A stretch of DNA of 64,000 nucleotides from Emticicia sp965283955 (lineage in GTDB: Bacteria > Bacteroidota > Bacteroidia > Cytophagales > Spirosomataceae): positions 1 to 64,000 of the forward strand of contig CBDIQW010000001.1 in NCBI GenBank assembly GCA_965283955.1. The letters run 5' to 3'. The number at the start of each line of letters is the position of its first letter. The first letter of the stretch is position 1. Shown here piece by piece: positions 55,204-64,000 of this stretch. The translations under genes were made by a program, and so were the position numbers. The notes below the pieces were generated by a model. The model saw only the letters and a list, made by a program, of their open reading frames with translations. It was not told the DNA's origin and did not search any database.

Positions 55204-56143
55204 ATGCGGAAAATTAGTAAACCTTTAAGCCTAAAACCTGCAATTTTAGATTTCACTAAAACGCCTAATTCTCTCGTTATCTTAGAAGGAATTATCAATA
55301 AAAAACGAGTTGAAAAGGAACATAGTGAAATTTATAGAGGTACTTACAAAGATGCTCATGGTTTCACAAAATCGAGTGTCCTTGACGAACTGAATAAATT
55401 TTACTACGATAAATGTGCTTATTGTGAGAGTTTTGAAAGTTCGCTACCAAATAGAACATTTTCGCCCCAAAAATAAAGTAACAAATGCGGGTAAGAATAA
55501 TGGTTATTTTTGGTTATGCTTCGAGTGGACAAATTTGGTATCAGCTTGTTTTGACTGTAATAAGATTGGCGGTGGTAAGGCAAATAAATTTCCCATTATT
55601 TCTCCACATCGAAAATTTGAAATTCCTCGAAAAGCAGATGCTTCCATTCATTTTGATGATTTTCAACATAGTTCTCAATATTTATCATCTGAACAGCCAT
55701 ATTTGATTCATCCCGAATATGATTCTCCAGAATTATTTTTCAAATTTGATTGGACTAATTCATATTCTTTGTTGAATCTTAGTGGAATAGACTCAGAAAA
55801 TAGAGGTAAAGAAACTATAAAAATCTGTAATCTAAATCGCACCAATTTAGGAAGGAATCGGAGTAAAAGATTAAATGATGTCATTATTGAGCCTATAAAA
55901 GAAAGTTTGGCACTATTTCTCAACAATCAAAAGACACTCGACATTTTCAGTTTAGACATGACTATTATTTTCAAGAAACTAAAAAGCCGAGCCAGTGACG
56001 AAAAAGAAGAATTTACACTGATGTGGTGGTATGTTTATGAAAGTGTAGAAAATTTTGAGCAAATCATCGGTGTAACATTACCAGCTGGATTACAGAGGAA
56101 TGTTGTAATTAGTTTATTTCAGCAATTCAGAAATAGCCAATAA
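55204..56143 (+). CDS. Septu-like HNH nuclease (PtuB-type), frame break
   Basis: About 313 residues with one base removed. First zinc knuckle CAYCE (71-75), then the HNH-type IEHFRPK, a WLCFEWTNLVSACFDCNK block with the second Cys pair, and ANKFPII. This is the pattern of retron/Septu-associated HNH endonucleases (TIGR02646-like). The frame breaks near 55440: an extra T separates CESFESS from YQIEHFRPKNK. A long C-terminal part follows without known motif. It probably cuts nucleic acid when released or activated by the ATPase encoded just upstream. A terminator lies 3 bases after the stop. Confidence 0.72.
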
Positions 56144-56146
56144 ATA

Positions 56147-56173
56147 AAAATAAGACCCAGAAGGTCTTATTTT
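56147..56173 (+). terminator. Terminator of the ATPase-HNH unit
   Basis: Perfect 11-base arms 56147-56157 and 56163-56173, 5-base loop, T-rich tail. It closes the two-gene unit. Confidence 0.88.
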
Positions 56174-56238
56174 ATACTATTAATCTTGCATTTGAAACTT
56201 TACTTATCGTAAACCCCATTACAAAAACTGCTATACAA

Positions 56239-56702
56239 TCATTGAAGTTCTTCTAAAAGTTTTGCCTCGTTTGGTTCTTCTTTCATATAAACCACCGTCA
56301 CTTTATCGCCTTTTTTATGTCTTTGATAACTTATCTGACTGATACTCAGTCGCATTGATTGATAATCGCCCAGTTTGGCATTGGCTACGGCTTCTTCCGA
56401 AATTGCGGCAATTTTATCTACAATGTTATCAGATTTTGGTAAAACTTTCACTTTCTCGGCATTTGTAAAAAAAGCGACATCCATATAATACCGATAATTT
56501 TTACTTTTGCCTCGATTCCTGATACTTGTTCATTGAAGTTCCACTACACTGGCTTCGGCTCTTTCTACACTTCTTCGAGCAGTTTTTGGTTATTGTCTTT
56601 CACGATAAAAACACCGACAACAAAAACCCCAATCATTAAAGCCAAAAGTGAGTAAACAATAATAGTAAGTTTTGTCTTTTTGCTTAGTTCAGCGTATTTC
56701 AT
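56239..56702 (-). pseudogene. Small membrane-anchored protein, frame break and internal stop
   Basis: From ATG 56702 the frame reads MKYAELSKKTKLTIIVYSL, a membrane helix (LLALMIGVFVVGVFIV), then KDNNQKLLEEV and TAG. Allowing one missing A near 56573, the next frame reads RSVERAEASVVELQ, then TGA (56532-56530), then TSIRNRGKSKNYRYYMDVAF and on to a soluble domain ending NEAKLLEELQ. So two lesions break one protein of about 155 residues. The intact version would have one N-terminal helix and an outside domain. It starts 3 bases after the stop of the secreted-protein gene and belongs to its operon. Confidence 0.6.
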
Positions 56703-56705
56703 GGC

Positions 56706-57990
56706 TTACATTTTCTTGATGTAATAAAATTCTTTTCCTTGTTCGAGCACCGTTAGCGGGTCTTTATTTTGGTTTCTGTCAGCTTTGGGGTGAGGCTGAA
56801 TTACTCCACCTTTTACCGTAAAACCGTATTTTGCGATAGTTGATTTGCCCGTTTTTGGATTTTTGACATTGATTTCCATAATATAATTTCCGTCTTTTAA
56901 ATCAGCTTTGGTAAACATCTCTTTGTCATTACTGCCAGCCTTGAAAGTCAAAAACTGGCAACGTGTCCACTTTCCATTATCGGGATTGAAATCACCAGAA
57001 TTAATAGTTTGACCGTAAGTTGCTACCAATGAGCCGTTACGAGTTATCTTGACAAGTCCTTTCATCGGTACTGTGTCATCCCAATTGCTTGCACTTTTAA
57101 TGTCAAGATTTCGTTCGGTCAAATAAACACTTGGTAACACTTCTCCACTACGCTCATCAAATTGGATTCTTGCCCAGTCTTCCCACGGCCCTTTCAAAAA
57201 ATATAAGTCTTTTACAGGTGCATAAGAATCTGGATTTGTCTTTTTTTCAACTTGAAAAGGGAATGTATAAAGGTGTTTTTCCGAGAAAAAAGCGAATCTC
57301 ATAGCTTCCTTCTTTCACATTTGCATAAAAAGGAAAGAAATCGCCACCGTATTCTTCAACCAAAATCAACTTTTTGAAAGGCGGAATATATTCTTCAGCT
57401 TTAAAAAACTGTTGCCCTTTCAATTCTCCAGTGGAAGCATCAACAATATCAGCTCTGATAGGCGGCCGCATATTTTCATATCCCTTGCTCGTTGATAGCG
57501 ACGGTCGATAATTAATATCTTTCCCATCTTTTGTCTTGGTTGGCAAAAACGACACATGGAGTGACATTAGTCGAATCTCGCCTTTTGTGACGTCGAATCT
57601 AAAACGTTCATTATCCAGTAAATCAAACCAAGCAATAGCAGGTGGGAAATTTCCTGTCGAAAAATCAGGTTCAAAGTTGGCATAAATCCGTTCTTCGTAA
57701 GCTTTTCGGTCAAATTCTGGACTTGTCAACTTGGTTTTTCGGTCGAGTTCTCCAGATTTTGCTTTTGCATCATCTTTCTGTTTATAGTGTGCATCAAAAC
57801 TCTCATTGCGTTGCTTGTCTTTGTCGGTTACGTTGGGTACACCACCACGAGCATTTGTTTCTTTAGTTGGAGTAGCTCGTTCGTTTGAGGGTAATTCTCT
57901 TTTTACTTTTTCTTTCAGTTTATCGAACTGAGCAAAAACTGGCGAAACGAGCCAAAAACAAAGTAAAAAACTTAGATTTCGTAGATTCAT
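56706..57990 (-). CDS. Exported protein of unknown function, frame break
   Basis: About 428 residues with one base removed. Signal peptide NLSFLLCFWLVSPVFAQ. A charged, low-complexity region follows (about 25-90), then beta-rich sequence with SYEIRFFLGK. There the frame breaks in the plus-strand T5 run 57276-57280 and resumes HLYTFPFQVEKK, ending FYYIKKM. I recognise no family. The start overlaps the LytTR gene by 4 bases and the next gene starts 3 bases after its stop, so the three genes form one operon. Confidence 0.65.
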
Positions 57991-58322
57991 GATATTATTT
58001 TCGATTTTGAATTTGAAAAAATAAAATCCTTTAAGTCAAGCCGTCTTCGGCGAGAAACGTGTAATTCTAAATCATTCTTCATTTTCACAACTGCATAGTC
58101 TTCATTGGTTTTAGCTATAAATTTGAGATTAACCATGTTGGTTTTGCTAATTCTGAAAAATCCGTGTTCCGAAAATGACTCGTGTAAGCGTTTGAGGGTT
58201 TTGGCCAAAATAATTTTATTACCGTTCTCAAAATGTAGTTCGGTATAATTGGCATCAGCTTTCAACAAAACTACTTCATTAGTAGCGATACATTTTTTAT
58301 GGTAAATCTTGACGGTATTCAT
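57987..58322 (-). CDS. LytTR DNA-binding protein without receiver domain
   Basis: 111 residues, all LytTR domain: LLKADANYTELHFENGNKII, LAKTLKRLHESFSEHGFFRI and SKTNMVNLKFIAK are typical, as is the basic HVSRRRRLDLKDF. There is no N-terminal receiver, so it is not a classical response regulator. Its stop overlaps the start of the exported-protein gene by 4 bases. It probably controls its own operon; the signal is unknown. Confidence 0.82.
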   Translation of the reverse strand: MNTVKIYHKKCIATNEVVLLKADANYTELHFENGNKIILAKTLKRLHESFSEHGFFRISKTNMVNLKFIAKTNEDYAVVKMKNDLELHVSRRRRLDLKDFIFSNSKSKIIS

Positions 58323-58348
58323 AAAAAATTCGATTTGTGTGTTAGATT

Positions 58349-58801
58349 TTATCTAAACTTGACAGAAAATTCGCCCTCGGTCAGTGTATAAACTTTCGTA
58401 GAATTATTGGCTTGTTTTACGGTGCATTTGAAAGTTCCTTTCACAACATCGGCCGTTTTTTCGGTGATTGTTACTTCGCCCGTTGCCCCCGTTCGGTCAG
58501 AACGGTGACCTGTTTCGGAATCATCGGCATACAAAGCAAAATTTGGATTTTCGATAATTTGATGCGTACCAACGCCTTTATCTTTAGCCAACTGAATATA
58601 CATGGAGCTTTTACTGCTAAAAACTCCATAAATATTGTACTCGTCATCGTCTTGAACGGCGTAAGCATTGATTCCAGTTGCCTCAACAAGTTTTCCATCA
58701 ACTTTTACTCTGAAAAAGGCAGATGTTGAATCTACATTGTCTTTCTTACACGAAATAAATAAGGCTATCGAAGCCACGATTACAAAAAATTTGGTTTTCA
58801 T
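58349..58801 (-). CDS. Lipoprotein of unknown function
   Basis: 150 residues, signal peptide and lipobox VASIALFISCKKD with Cys at 18. The mature part begins SAFFRVKVDGKLVEATG, a beta-rich domain typical of small Bacteroidetes lipoproteins, and ends EGEFSVKFR. No catalytic motif. It lies 26 bases upstream of the LytTR gene on the same strand and may share its transcript. Confidence 0.65.
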   Translation of the reverse strand: MKTKFFVIVASIALFISCKKDNVDSTSAFFRVKVDGKLVEATGINAYAVQDDDEYNIYGVFSSKSSMYIQLAKDKGVGTHQIIENPNFALYADDSETGHRSDRTGATGEVTITEKTADVVKGTFKCTVKQANNSTKVYTLTEGEFSVKFR

Positions 58802-58878
58802 GAATTTTGATTAATTACTTGTTATTTAATATTAATTATTTACCTCATAGTTGTATCTAACCTCTGCACCTAAAAGTT

Positions 58879-59991
58879 TCAAATCTGCATCAAAGGCATC
58901 GCAAAAACTAATCTGTAAAAGTTTTTGGTATTATCGATTACGATTGTTGTATTTACACCTTGTGTTCTTATACCGAAAGGGTCATTTACATTGGGTATAG
59001 TTCCTGAAAATATATTGGAATATGCTTGTGGAACTACAGTATGGTCAAATTTTTGGATGGCCCAAGAGGTCATTCCTAAGGTGGCGTCTCCGTCAATATA
59101 ATAAAACAATACTTGTGTTACGGTGGCACCATTTGGGAGGGTCAAGGGTGCATGAACAGAGCCTGACCCCGAGGAACCAGTAAATACAATTCCTTGGTTA
59201 TCATGAGTTATTGAATTGGTAGAAATATGAGAAACAAATGCGGTGGCTGGAATTTTAATAACCTCAGTACGTGTTATGTTTGACCAAGTGGCTGTCCCAT
59301 TATTATCTCCAGACCTTAAAAACCTTCCTGTAGCGGCATTTTGCCCTTCAAATCGTAGAATACCTGAAGTTCGCAAAGCAATACCTCCTGCAACCGTATT
59401 TTCAAATACCCCTGCCCGAGCATTTATATTACTTGCCAAACCAAATACGGCATCTCCACTACTGGCGGTGTGTCCATAAACCCCTTTGCCGATGTTAGTT
59501 GTGCCATATACACCTGACCCTGTACCTTCATGTTTACCATAAACCCCATAGCCCCTTGTGTTTGTTGAAGAATTAAGCCCCCGAATTCCAGCATTATCAC
59601 CAGTAGGTGCTGTCTCAAAGGCATTTCCTAAAATTCCACTTGCACCAGTAATTGCTGACAACGTCATACCTTGTATTCCAGCAGAATTGATTCCGCCTCC
59701 AGTATTCATAACCGTAAAACCAGCAGCAGAATAATTTCCACTACCATTGAAGGGTAAAGTCAAAGAGCCTCCGCCACCACCCGTTGCTATCTCAATCCAG
59801 CCACCGCCGCTACATACATTTGCTCGGTTAGTGGTGGTCAGAAAAACTATTTTTCCATAATCAGCGGCAGCACAAGCGGGTAATGCAGAAACACTTGGAA
59901 TCTGTAAGTTATCAGGATTTATGCTCACTGATTGAGCAACTGTGGATAATACAACGAGCGTAAAAACACTCATAAAAATTAATTTTTTCAT
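58879..59991 (-). CDS. Exported glycine-rich repeat protein
   Basis: 370 residues, signal peptide KLIFMSVFTLVVLSTVAQ. A 40-residue module follows (LQIPSVSALPACAAADYGKI to VCSGGGWIEI), similar to the C terminus of the cysteine-repeat protein at the right edge. The middle has beta-helix-like repeats (GVYGKHEGTGSGVYG, GKGVYGHT, GDAVFGLA) as seen in phage tail fibres and adhesins. The C terminus (about 245-370) is a separate beta domain. Probably a surface or secreted protein. A 39-residue ORF overlaps its start. Confidence 0.7.
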   Translation of the reverse strand: MKKLIFMSVFTLVVLSTVAQSVSINPDNLQIPSVSALPACAAADYGKIVFLTTTNRANVCSGGGWIEIATGGGGGSLTLPFNGSGNYSAAGFTVMNTGGGINSAGIQGMTLSAITGASGILGNAFETAPTGDNAGIRGLNSSTNTRGYGVYGKHEGTGSGVYGTTNIGKGVYGHTASSGDAVFGLASNINARAGVFENTVAGGIALRTSGILRFEGQNAATGRFLRSGDNNGTATWSNITRTEVIKIPATAFVSHISTNSITHDNQGIVFTGSSGSGSVHAPLTLPNGATVTQVLFYYIDGDATLGMTSWAIQKFDHTVVPQAYSNIFSGTIPNVNDPFGIRTQGVNTTIVIDNTKNFYRLVFAMPLMQI

Positions 59992-60107
59992 GGTTTTTGT
60001 ACTTTTTTAATTGATTTAGAGAGATTAAAGCTGCTCACAACACCAAAATCGGTGCATGCACAAACACAAAGGACAAGAATAAATAAATAGGCTAATTTTC
60101 GCTTCAT
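59988..60107 (-). CDS. Possible 39-residue lipoprotein overlapping the next start
   Basis: ATG 60107 to TGA 59988-59990. The product begins MKRKLAYLFILVLCVCACTD, a short signal peptide with a lipobox-like VCAC. The stop overlaps the ATG of the glycine-rich repeat gene (ATGA), suggesting translational coupling. There is no family match I know. The remaining 60108-60320 gap holds no other supported feature. Confidence 0.4.
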   Translation of the reverse strand: MKRKLAYLFILVLCVCACTDFGVVSSFNLSKSIKKVQKP

Positions 60108-60320
60108 TGGGTATCTGTTTGTATGAAGCTAAGTTGAAATGAAAAAAAAATTAAAAAAATTTTACACTTATCAAACGGTAGAGTCTGGCAGTTGGAATGT
60201 AGTAATTATTTATCCGTCGGTTTTGCTGTATATATTGATATTTCAAAGCCCAAAAATGAGATTTGGAAATATCAAAAAAAGGTTTCTACTTTCGGAAAAA
60301 AGCAGCAATTCAGACCAAAA

Positions 60321-62311
60321 ATGAGCAGATTTTTACTATATATTTTGTTGGCAATAAGCAGTTTGGCCAAGGCCCAACAACTCGAAAACTTGATTGAAAA
60401 ATGTGAGGATTTTCATTTGTCAGGGCAAGCCGATTCTTTAAAAAAATATACCAAGTTGGCCTTAGAAATTGCCAATAGAAACAACGATGTGCAATCAAAA
60501 AATCGGTTGCAGTACTTCGGTACGACTGCTCTACTCCGAACTCAACCCGATAGTGCAATCAAACTACTGACGAGTCTCAATAAAGAATTTATTAACCGAA
60601 ACGACACAAAGTTTTTGCCCTATATCAATGCCAGTTTTGGTGTGTACAATCGTAGAAAAGGAGATTATAAAGAAGCACTAAAATTTTACAATCGAGCCAT
60701 TGAGTTAGCAAAAGAACACTATGAAGGCAATGACAATAAGAAACTAAACCGAATTTTGGCATTACAGTATAATAGTTTAGCAGTCATAAATATCGAAATG
60801 TCAGATTATGAACTTTCAAACCAACATGTACTGACTGCTATAAAAATTGCCAATCAATATAATTTCACACAAATAGAATTGGCTTCAACTATTATCTTGG
60901 CCAATATTCAAATGCACTTTAAACAATTAGATTTGGCTGAAAAAGTTTTCTTGAAGCAAAAAATCTATCTGTAAAAATAAACGACAGGTATCGTTTGGGA
61001 GTAGCACTTGCCAATTTGGGAATCATTAATTTTCTTAGAGTTGAAGCATCCCAAGCAAACTCAAAGGCATATTTAGCATCAAAAAAATATTTCTTCGATG
61101 CACTTGAAATGGCAAAAGAACAAAACGATTTTACGGCTATTTCAGCTCGATACTCAAATTTAGCCAATTTAGAAAACGTAGTAAAAAACTACCAAAGTGC
61201 CAATAAATTTCTAAAAGAAGCTTTAAAATATGCTGATTTATCGAAATTTAAGTTACTCACTATGCAAGTTACAACTTCATTGGCTCGAAATTATCTTGCA
61301 TTGAAAGATACTAAAATGGCTATTGAATTGGCCAATAAAGGTTTGAAGATGTCGCAGGAGATGAGTAATGAAAAAGAATTACCCAACCTTTACGGTATTT
61401 TGCAGGAAGCTTACACGAAAGAAAAAGATTTTGTAAAAGCTCTGGAATTTCAGAAAGCACAGATGAGTGCCAAAGATAGTTTGTATATCACCTCAACAAC
61501 TGCCAAAATCACCGAATTACAAACGAAGTATGAGACCGAAAAAAAGCAAAAAGAAATTGAAGTTTTAACACTTCAAAACCAAGCAAAAGAAGCCGAAATC
61601 AAACAAAAAAATTATTTAATTTTGGCCATTACACTCGGAATTTTGATGCTTTTAGGCAGTTTTTTCTTTTGGAATCGTCAGCGAAACCTCAAAGAAAAAC
61701 AACAAACTGCCGAAATGAAACAACGACTTTTGAGAGCTCAACTCAATCCACATTTTTTATTTAATTGCCTTAATTCAATTCAACGACTTTATATCGACGG
61801 CAAAACCTCGCAAGCCAATGATTTTATTGCTGATTTTGCCCAATTAATGCGAGATATTCTCGAAAAAACCAGTCGCACCACCATTCCACTTTATGAGGAA
61901 ATGGATTTTATCGAAGCCTATCTTTCGCTCGAAAAAAGGCGTTTGGGTGACAAATTCGATTACGAAATTATCATGACCGACGAAATCAAAAATGCCGACC
62001 TTTCTGTTCCTTCATTCATAGTTCAGCCATTGGTAGAAAATGCACTTTTGCATGGCGTTTTACCTAAAAACCAGAAAGGGAAAATCGAAATTTCAGTCAA
62101 TCATCTAAACGATGAAAGCCTTTCTATTACCGTAAAAGATGATGGCGTAGGTTTTTATGAATCAATGAAAAAAGCAGGCAAACACACTTCAAAAGGCATG
62201 GAATTGATAAAAACACGGCTCGGAAAGAAAGGTAAAATGCTGATTAAAGAAATAAAGAATTTCAATAACGAAATACTGGGTTCGGAAGTTGAACTCGTTT
62301 TAAATGCGTAA
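60321..62311 (+). CDS. LytS-type sensor histidine kinase with TPR domain, frame break
   Basis: About 663 residues with one base restored. ATG 60321 starts a signal peptide (SRFLLYILLAISSLAKAQ), so the sensor part is outside the cytoplasm. TPR-like helices follow (about 20-390), then a coiled coil, one membrane helix (YLILAITLGILMLLGSFFFW), the LytS-type phosphoacceptor region RAQLNPHFLFNCLNSIQ and an HATPase domain (QPLVENALLHGV, DDGVGFYE). The frame breaks in an A6 run (60958-60963); A7 gives continuous sequence KNLSVKINDRYRLGVALAN. The LytTR response regulator begins right after the stop. Confidence 0.83.
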
Positions 62312-63058
62312 ATGCTAAAGGTAATCATCATCGACGACGAAGAAGATGCAAGGTATCTGCTTCGTAAGGCATTAGAAGAAAATTTTAAAGAAACCATCCA
62401 AATCGTTGGCGAAACTGATGGTTATAAAAAAGGTGTGGCTTTACTCGAAAGTATTCCTTGTGATGTTGCCTTTCTTGATATTAAAATGCCCGATGGAACT
62501 GGTTTCGATATTCTAAACGCTATCGAAAACAAAAACTTTTCGGTAGTTTTTATTACTGCATTTGATAGATTTGCCATTAAAGCCTTTGAGTTTTCTGCAG
62601 TAGGATACTTAGTTAAACCTTTCAAAATCAGCGACTTAAACAAAACAATTGATAGGATTTTAGAGCAGAAAGAAAAATCGTCAAAAGATTCGTCTGCATC
62701 TTTCAAGATTTTACTTGAAAGTTATTCCGAACAGAAAATCCGTAAGATTATAGTACCTAATACTGATGGCTTCACAGTGGTAATGTTGGATGAAATTTTA
62801 TACATCAACTCGGTCAGGAACTACTCCGAATTTCATTTAGTCAATAATACAAGGGTACTTACGAGCAAACCATTAATCAATTACGATACACTGCTTTCTG
62901 AACAAGGTTTTTTCAGAATTCACCACTCTTATCTCATTAATCTTAGCCACTTAAAAGCCTTCGTTCGCTCGGAAGGCGGAGCTGTAAAAATGATAAATGG
63001 TGATTTATTGCCCGTTTCACGCCAAAAGAAAAGTGAGTTGATGGATAAGTTTTTGTGA
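62312..63058 (+). CDS. LytTR family response regulator
   Basis: 248 residues: receiver domain (VIIIDDEEDARYLLRK; phosphoacceptor Asp56 in VAFLDIKMPDGTGF; VFITAFD; YLVKPFKISDL) and C-terminal LytTR DNA-binding domain (about 145-248, with EQGFFRIHHSYLINLSHLKA). It starts directly after the kinase stop (TAAATG) and is its partner. Targets are unknown; nearby surface-protein genes are candidates. Confidence 0.93.
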   Translation: MLKVIIIDDEEDARYLLRKALEENFKETIQIVGETDGYKKGVALLESIPCDVAFLDIKMPDGTGFDILNAIENKNFSVVFITAFDRFAIKAFEFSAVGYLVKPFKISDLNKTIDRILEQKEKSSKDSSASFKILLESYSEQKIRKIIVPNTDGFTVVMLDEILYINSVRNYSEFHLVNNTRVLTSKPLINYDTLLSEQGFFRIHHSYLINLSHLKAFVRSEGGAVKMINGDLLPVSRQKKSELMDKFL

Positions 63059-63099
63059 GACCTATTCTCAAATAACTAAAATTATTTCTCGAATGTAAT

Positions 63100-64000
63100 T
63101 TACAACTGCACCCAGCCAGATCCATTACATACATATACTTGATTTAAACCAGTATGATAAAACATATAAGCTTTTTTTGAGGCATCACATACTGGAAAGT
63201 TTGCTAATTTTGGAATAGTAATACCGTAAGGCGTAATTTCCATAAAAGAAGGAGTATCTCCTATACAAAGCCCATTCGAACAACGGTCATTCGCTGTATT
63301 TGGATTTCCGTCTGAACAAGTATTGGTATCATCATTCGTAAAAACACAACCTGTTGATGAATCACAATTATCATCAGTGCAAGCATTATTATCATTACAG
63401 ACCCTTGTAGTGCCTGGTGTACAAATTCCTCCAGCACATATATCATTGACTGTGCACGCATTTCCATCACTACATCCTGCCGAATTATTTGGGTTTTCGC
63501 AAACTCCAGTGTTCACATTACAAACATCATTTGTACATAAATTACCATCGCTGCAATTCTTTAGAGTGCCATTACAAACACCAGCTGAACAAGCATCATT
63601 TAGTGTACAAGGATTATTGTCATTACAAGCATTGGTATTATTGATAAAATAGCACCCTGTATTGGCATTACAGGCGGCAGTTGTACAAGCATTATTATCT
63701 TCAGGGCAAACTACAGGATTTGACCCAACGCATACTCCATTTGAACAAGCATCGGTTTGTGTGCAGACCGAATTATCTGAGCATCTATTCGTATTATCAT
63801 TGGTAAAAAAACAACCAGTACTCACTTCACAAGCATCATCTGTGCAAGGATTGTTGTCATTACAACTAATGGTTGTACCAACGCAAACACTGTTTACGCA
63901 TACATCATTAGTTGTACAAGCATTTCCATCATTACAACTTCCAGTTCCCGAACAAGGAACAGCGGCTACAGAACCAACAATAGTCTGTGTATGAGGTTCC
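63100..64000 (-). CDS. Cysteine-repeat surface protein, 5' end outside window
   Basis: The minus-strand frame is open to the window edge, so the N terminus is missing (at least 300 residues visible). It has eight or more repeats of about 24-30 residues of the form C-DNN-CT-D-C-GxC (for example DNNPCTLNDACSAGVCNG), resembling Dicty_CTDC-type cysteine repeats. Disulfide-rich repeats of this kind are found in exported proteins. The C terminus is the 40-residue module ITIPKLANFPVCDASKK to VCNGSGWVQL, shared with the glycine-rich protein at 58879-59991. Function unknown; an adhesin or extracellular structural role is likely. Confidence 0.75.
   Translation of the reverse strand, partial: EPHTQTIVGSVAAVPCSGTGSCNDGNACTTNDVCVNSVCVGTTISCNDNNPCTDDACEVSTGCFFTNDNTNRCSDNSVCTQTDACSNGVCVGSNPVVCPEDNNACTTAACNANTGCYFINNTNACNDNNPCTLNDACSAGVCNGTLKNCSDGNLCTNDVCNVNTGVCENPNNSAGCSDGNACTVNDICAGGICTPGTTRVCNDNNACTDDNCDSSTGCVFTNDDTNTCSDGNPNTANDRCSNGLCIGDTPSFMEITPYGITIPKLANFPVCDASKKAYMFYHTGLNQVYVCNGSGWVQL

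Noticed and set aside
63323..63994. Two plus-strand ORFs of about 110 residues
   Set aside because: They are antisense to the regular cysteine repeats; the minus frame has clear repeat structure and a shared C-terminal module.
1..64000. CRISPR array, prophage or integrative element
   Set aside because: No regularly spaced repeats, integrase, capsid or conjugation genes were seen.

Overview
The window is chromosomal DNA from a member of the Bacteroidetes, most likely a Cytophagales bacterium of the Emticicia/Flectobacillus/Runella type (genus is inference). Support: AT-rich DNA, almost no Shine-Dalgarno sequences, promoters of the Bacteroidetes form TTTG-N20ish-TAnnTTTG, menaquinone and LpxB/heptose LPS genes, a TonB receptor, LytTR two-component genes, the ftsX-DUF3098-uppP-truB-ribF order, a permease/M1-peptidase fusion and many short secreted or lipoprotein genes.

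Layout. 1-5.4 kb: a window-truncated XRE/S24-like regulator, methionine aminotransferase, MenE-like ligase, Rieske lipoprotein and a DUF2452 protein. 5.4-12.3 kb: an ABC permease/M1 aminopeptidase with its ATPase, L25, PRPP synthetase and a hypothetical gene. 12.3-18.8 kb: a small membrane protein, a TonB receptor, an ECF sigma factor followed by a membrane VWA protein with an anti-sigma-like N terminus, and a subtilase. 18.9-26.6 kb: PepP, a lone NuoB, a Crp-family regulator, a Xre/RES toxin-antitoxin pair, DUF1460 amidase-like protein, amidohydrolase, a 56-residue membrane protein, a nucleoside-kinase-like protein and FolD. 26.6-35.7 kb: Wzi, DUF819, an RNA gene with a tRNA-like outline, AsnC, DUF5694, SufB, a lipocalin-like lipoprotein, LpxB and QueD. 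35.8-44.4 kb: HldD, LepA, nitronate monooxygenase, TesB, amine oxidase, asparaginase, a hypothetical and a TPR protein. 44.6-53.8 kb: EtfBA, bifunctional nuclease, PlsC, FtsX, DUF3098, a damaged uppP, TruB, RibF, a small membrane protein and PheA. 53.9-56.2 kb: a self-contained ATPase + HNH nuclease unit resembling the Septu (PtuAB) anti-phage system. 56.2-64 kb: a receiver-less LytTR regulator with a secreted and a membrane protein, lipoproteins, a glycine-rich repeat protein, a LytS/LytR-type kinase-regulator pair and a window-truncated cysteine-repeat surface protein.

At least twelve genes carry single-base frame breaks, mostly in homopolymers and in both directions, while long housekeeping genes (lepA, sufB, pheA, etfBA, the TonB receptor) are intact. 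Sequencing or assembly error is the simplest explanation, so most are listed as one gene with a frame break. uppP is different: its damage is not a simple run-length error. No rRNA, ordinary tRNA, transposase, integrase or CRISPR array was seen.

The most interesting items are the Septu-like module, the structured RNA at 30.0-30.3 kb, the sigma/VWA pair, two families of palindromic repeats (one copy lies in frame inside the subtilase gene), and a roughly 40-residue module shared by two surface proteins at the right end.
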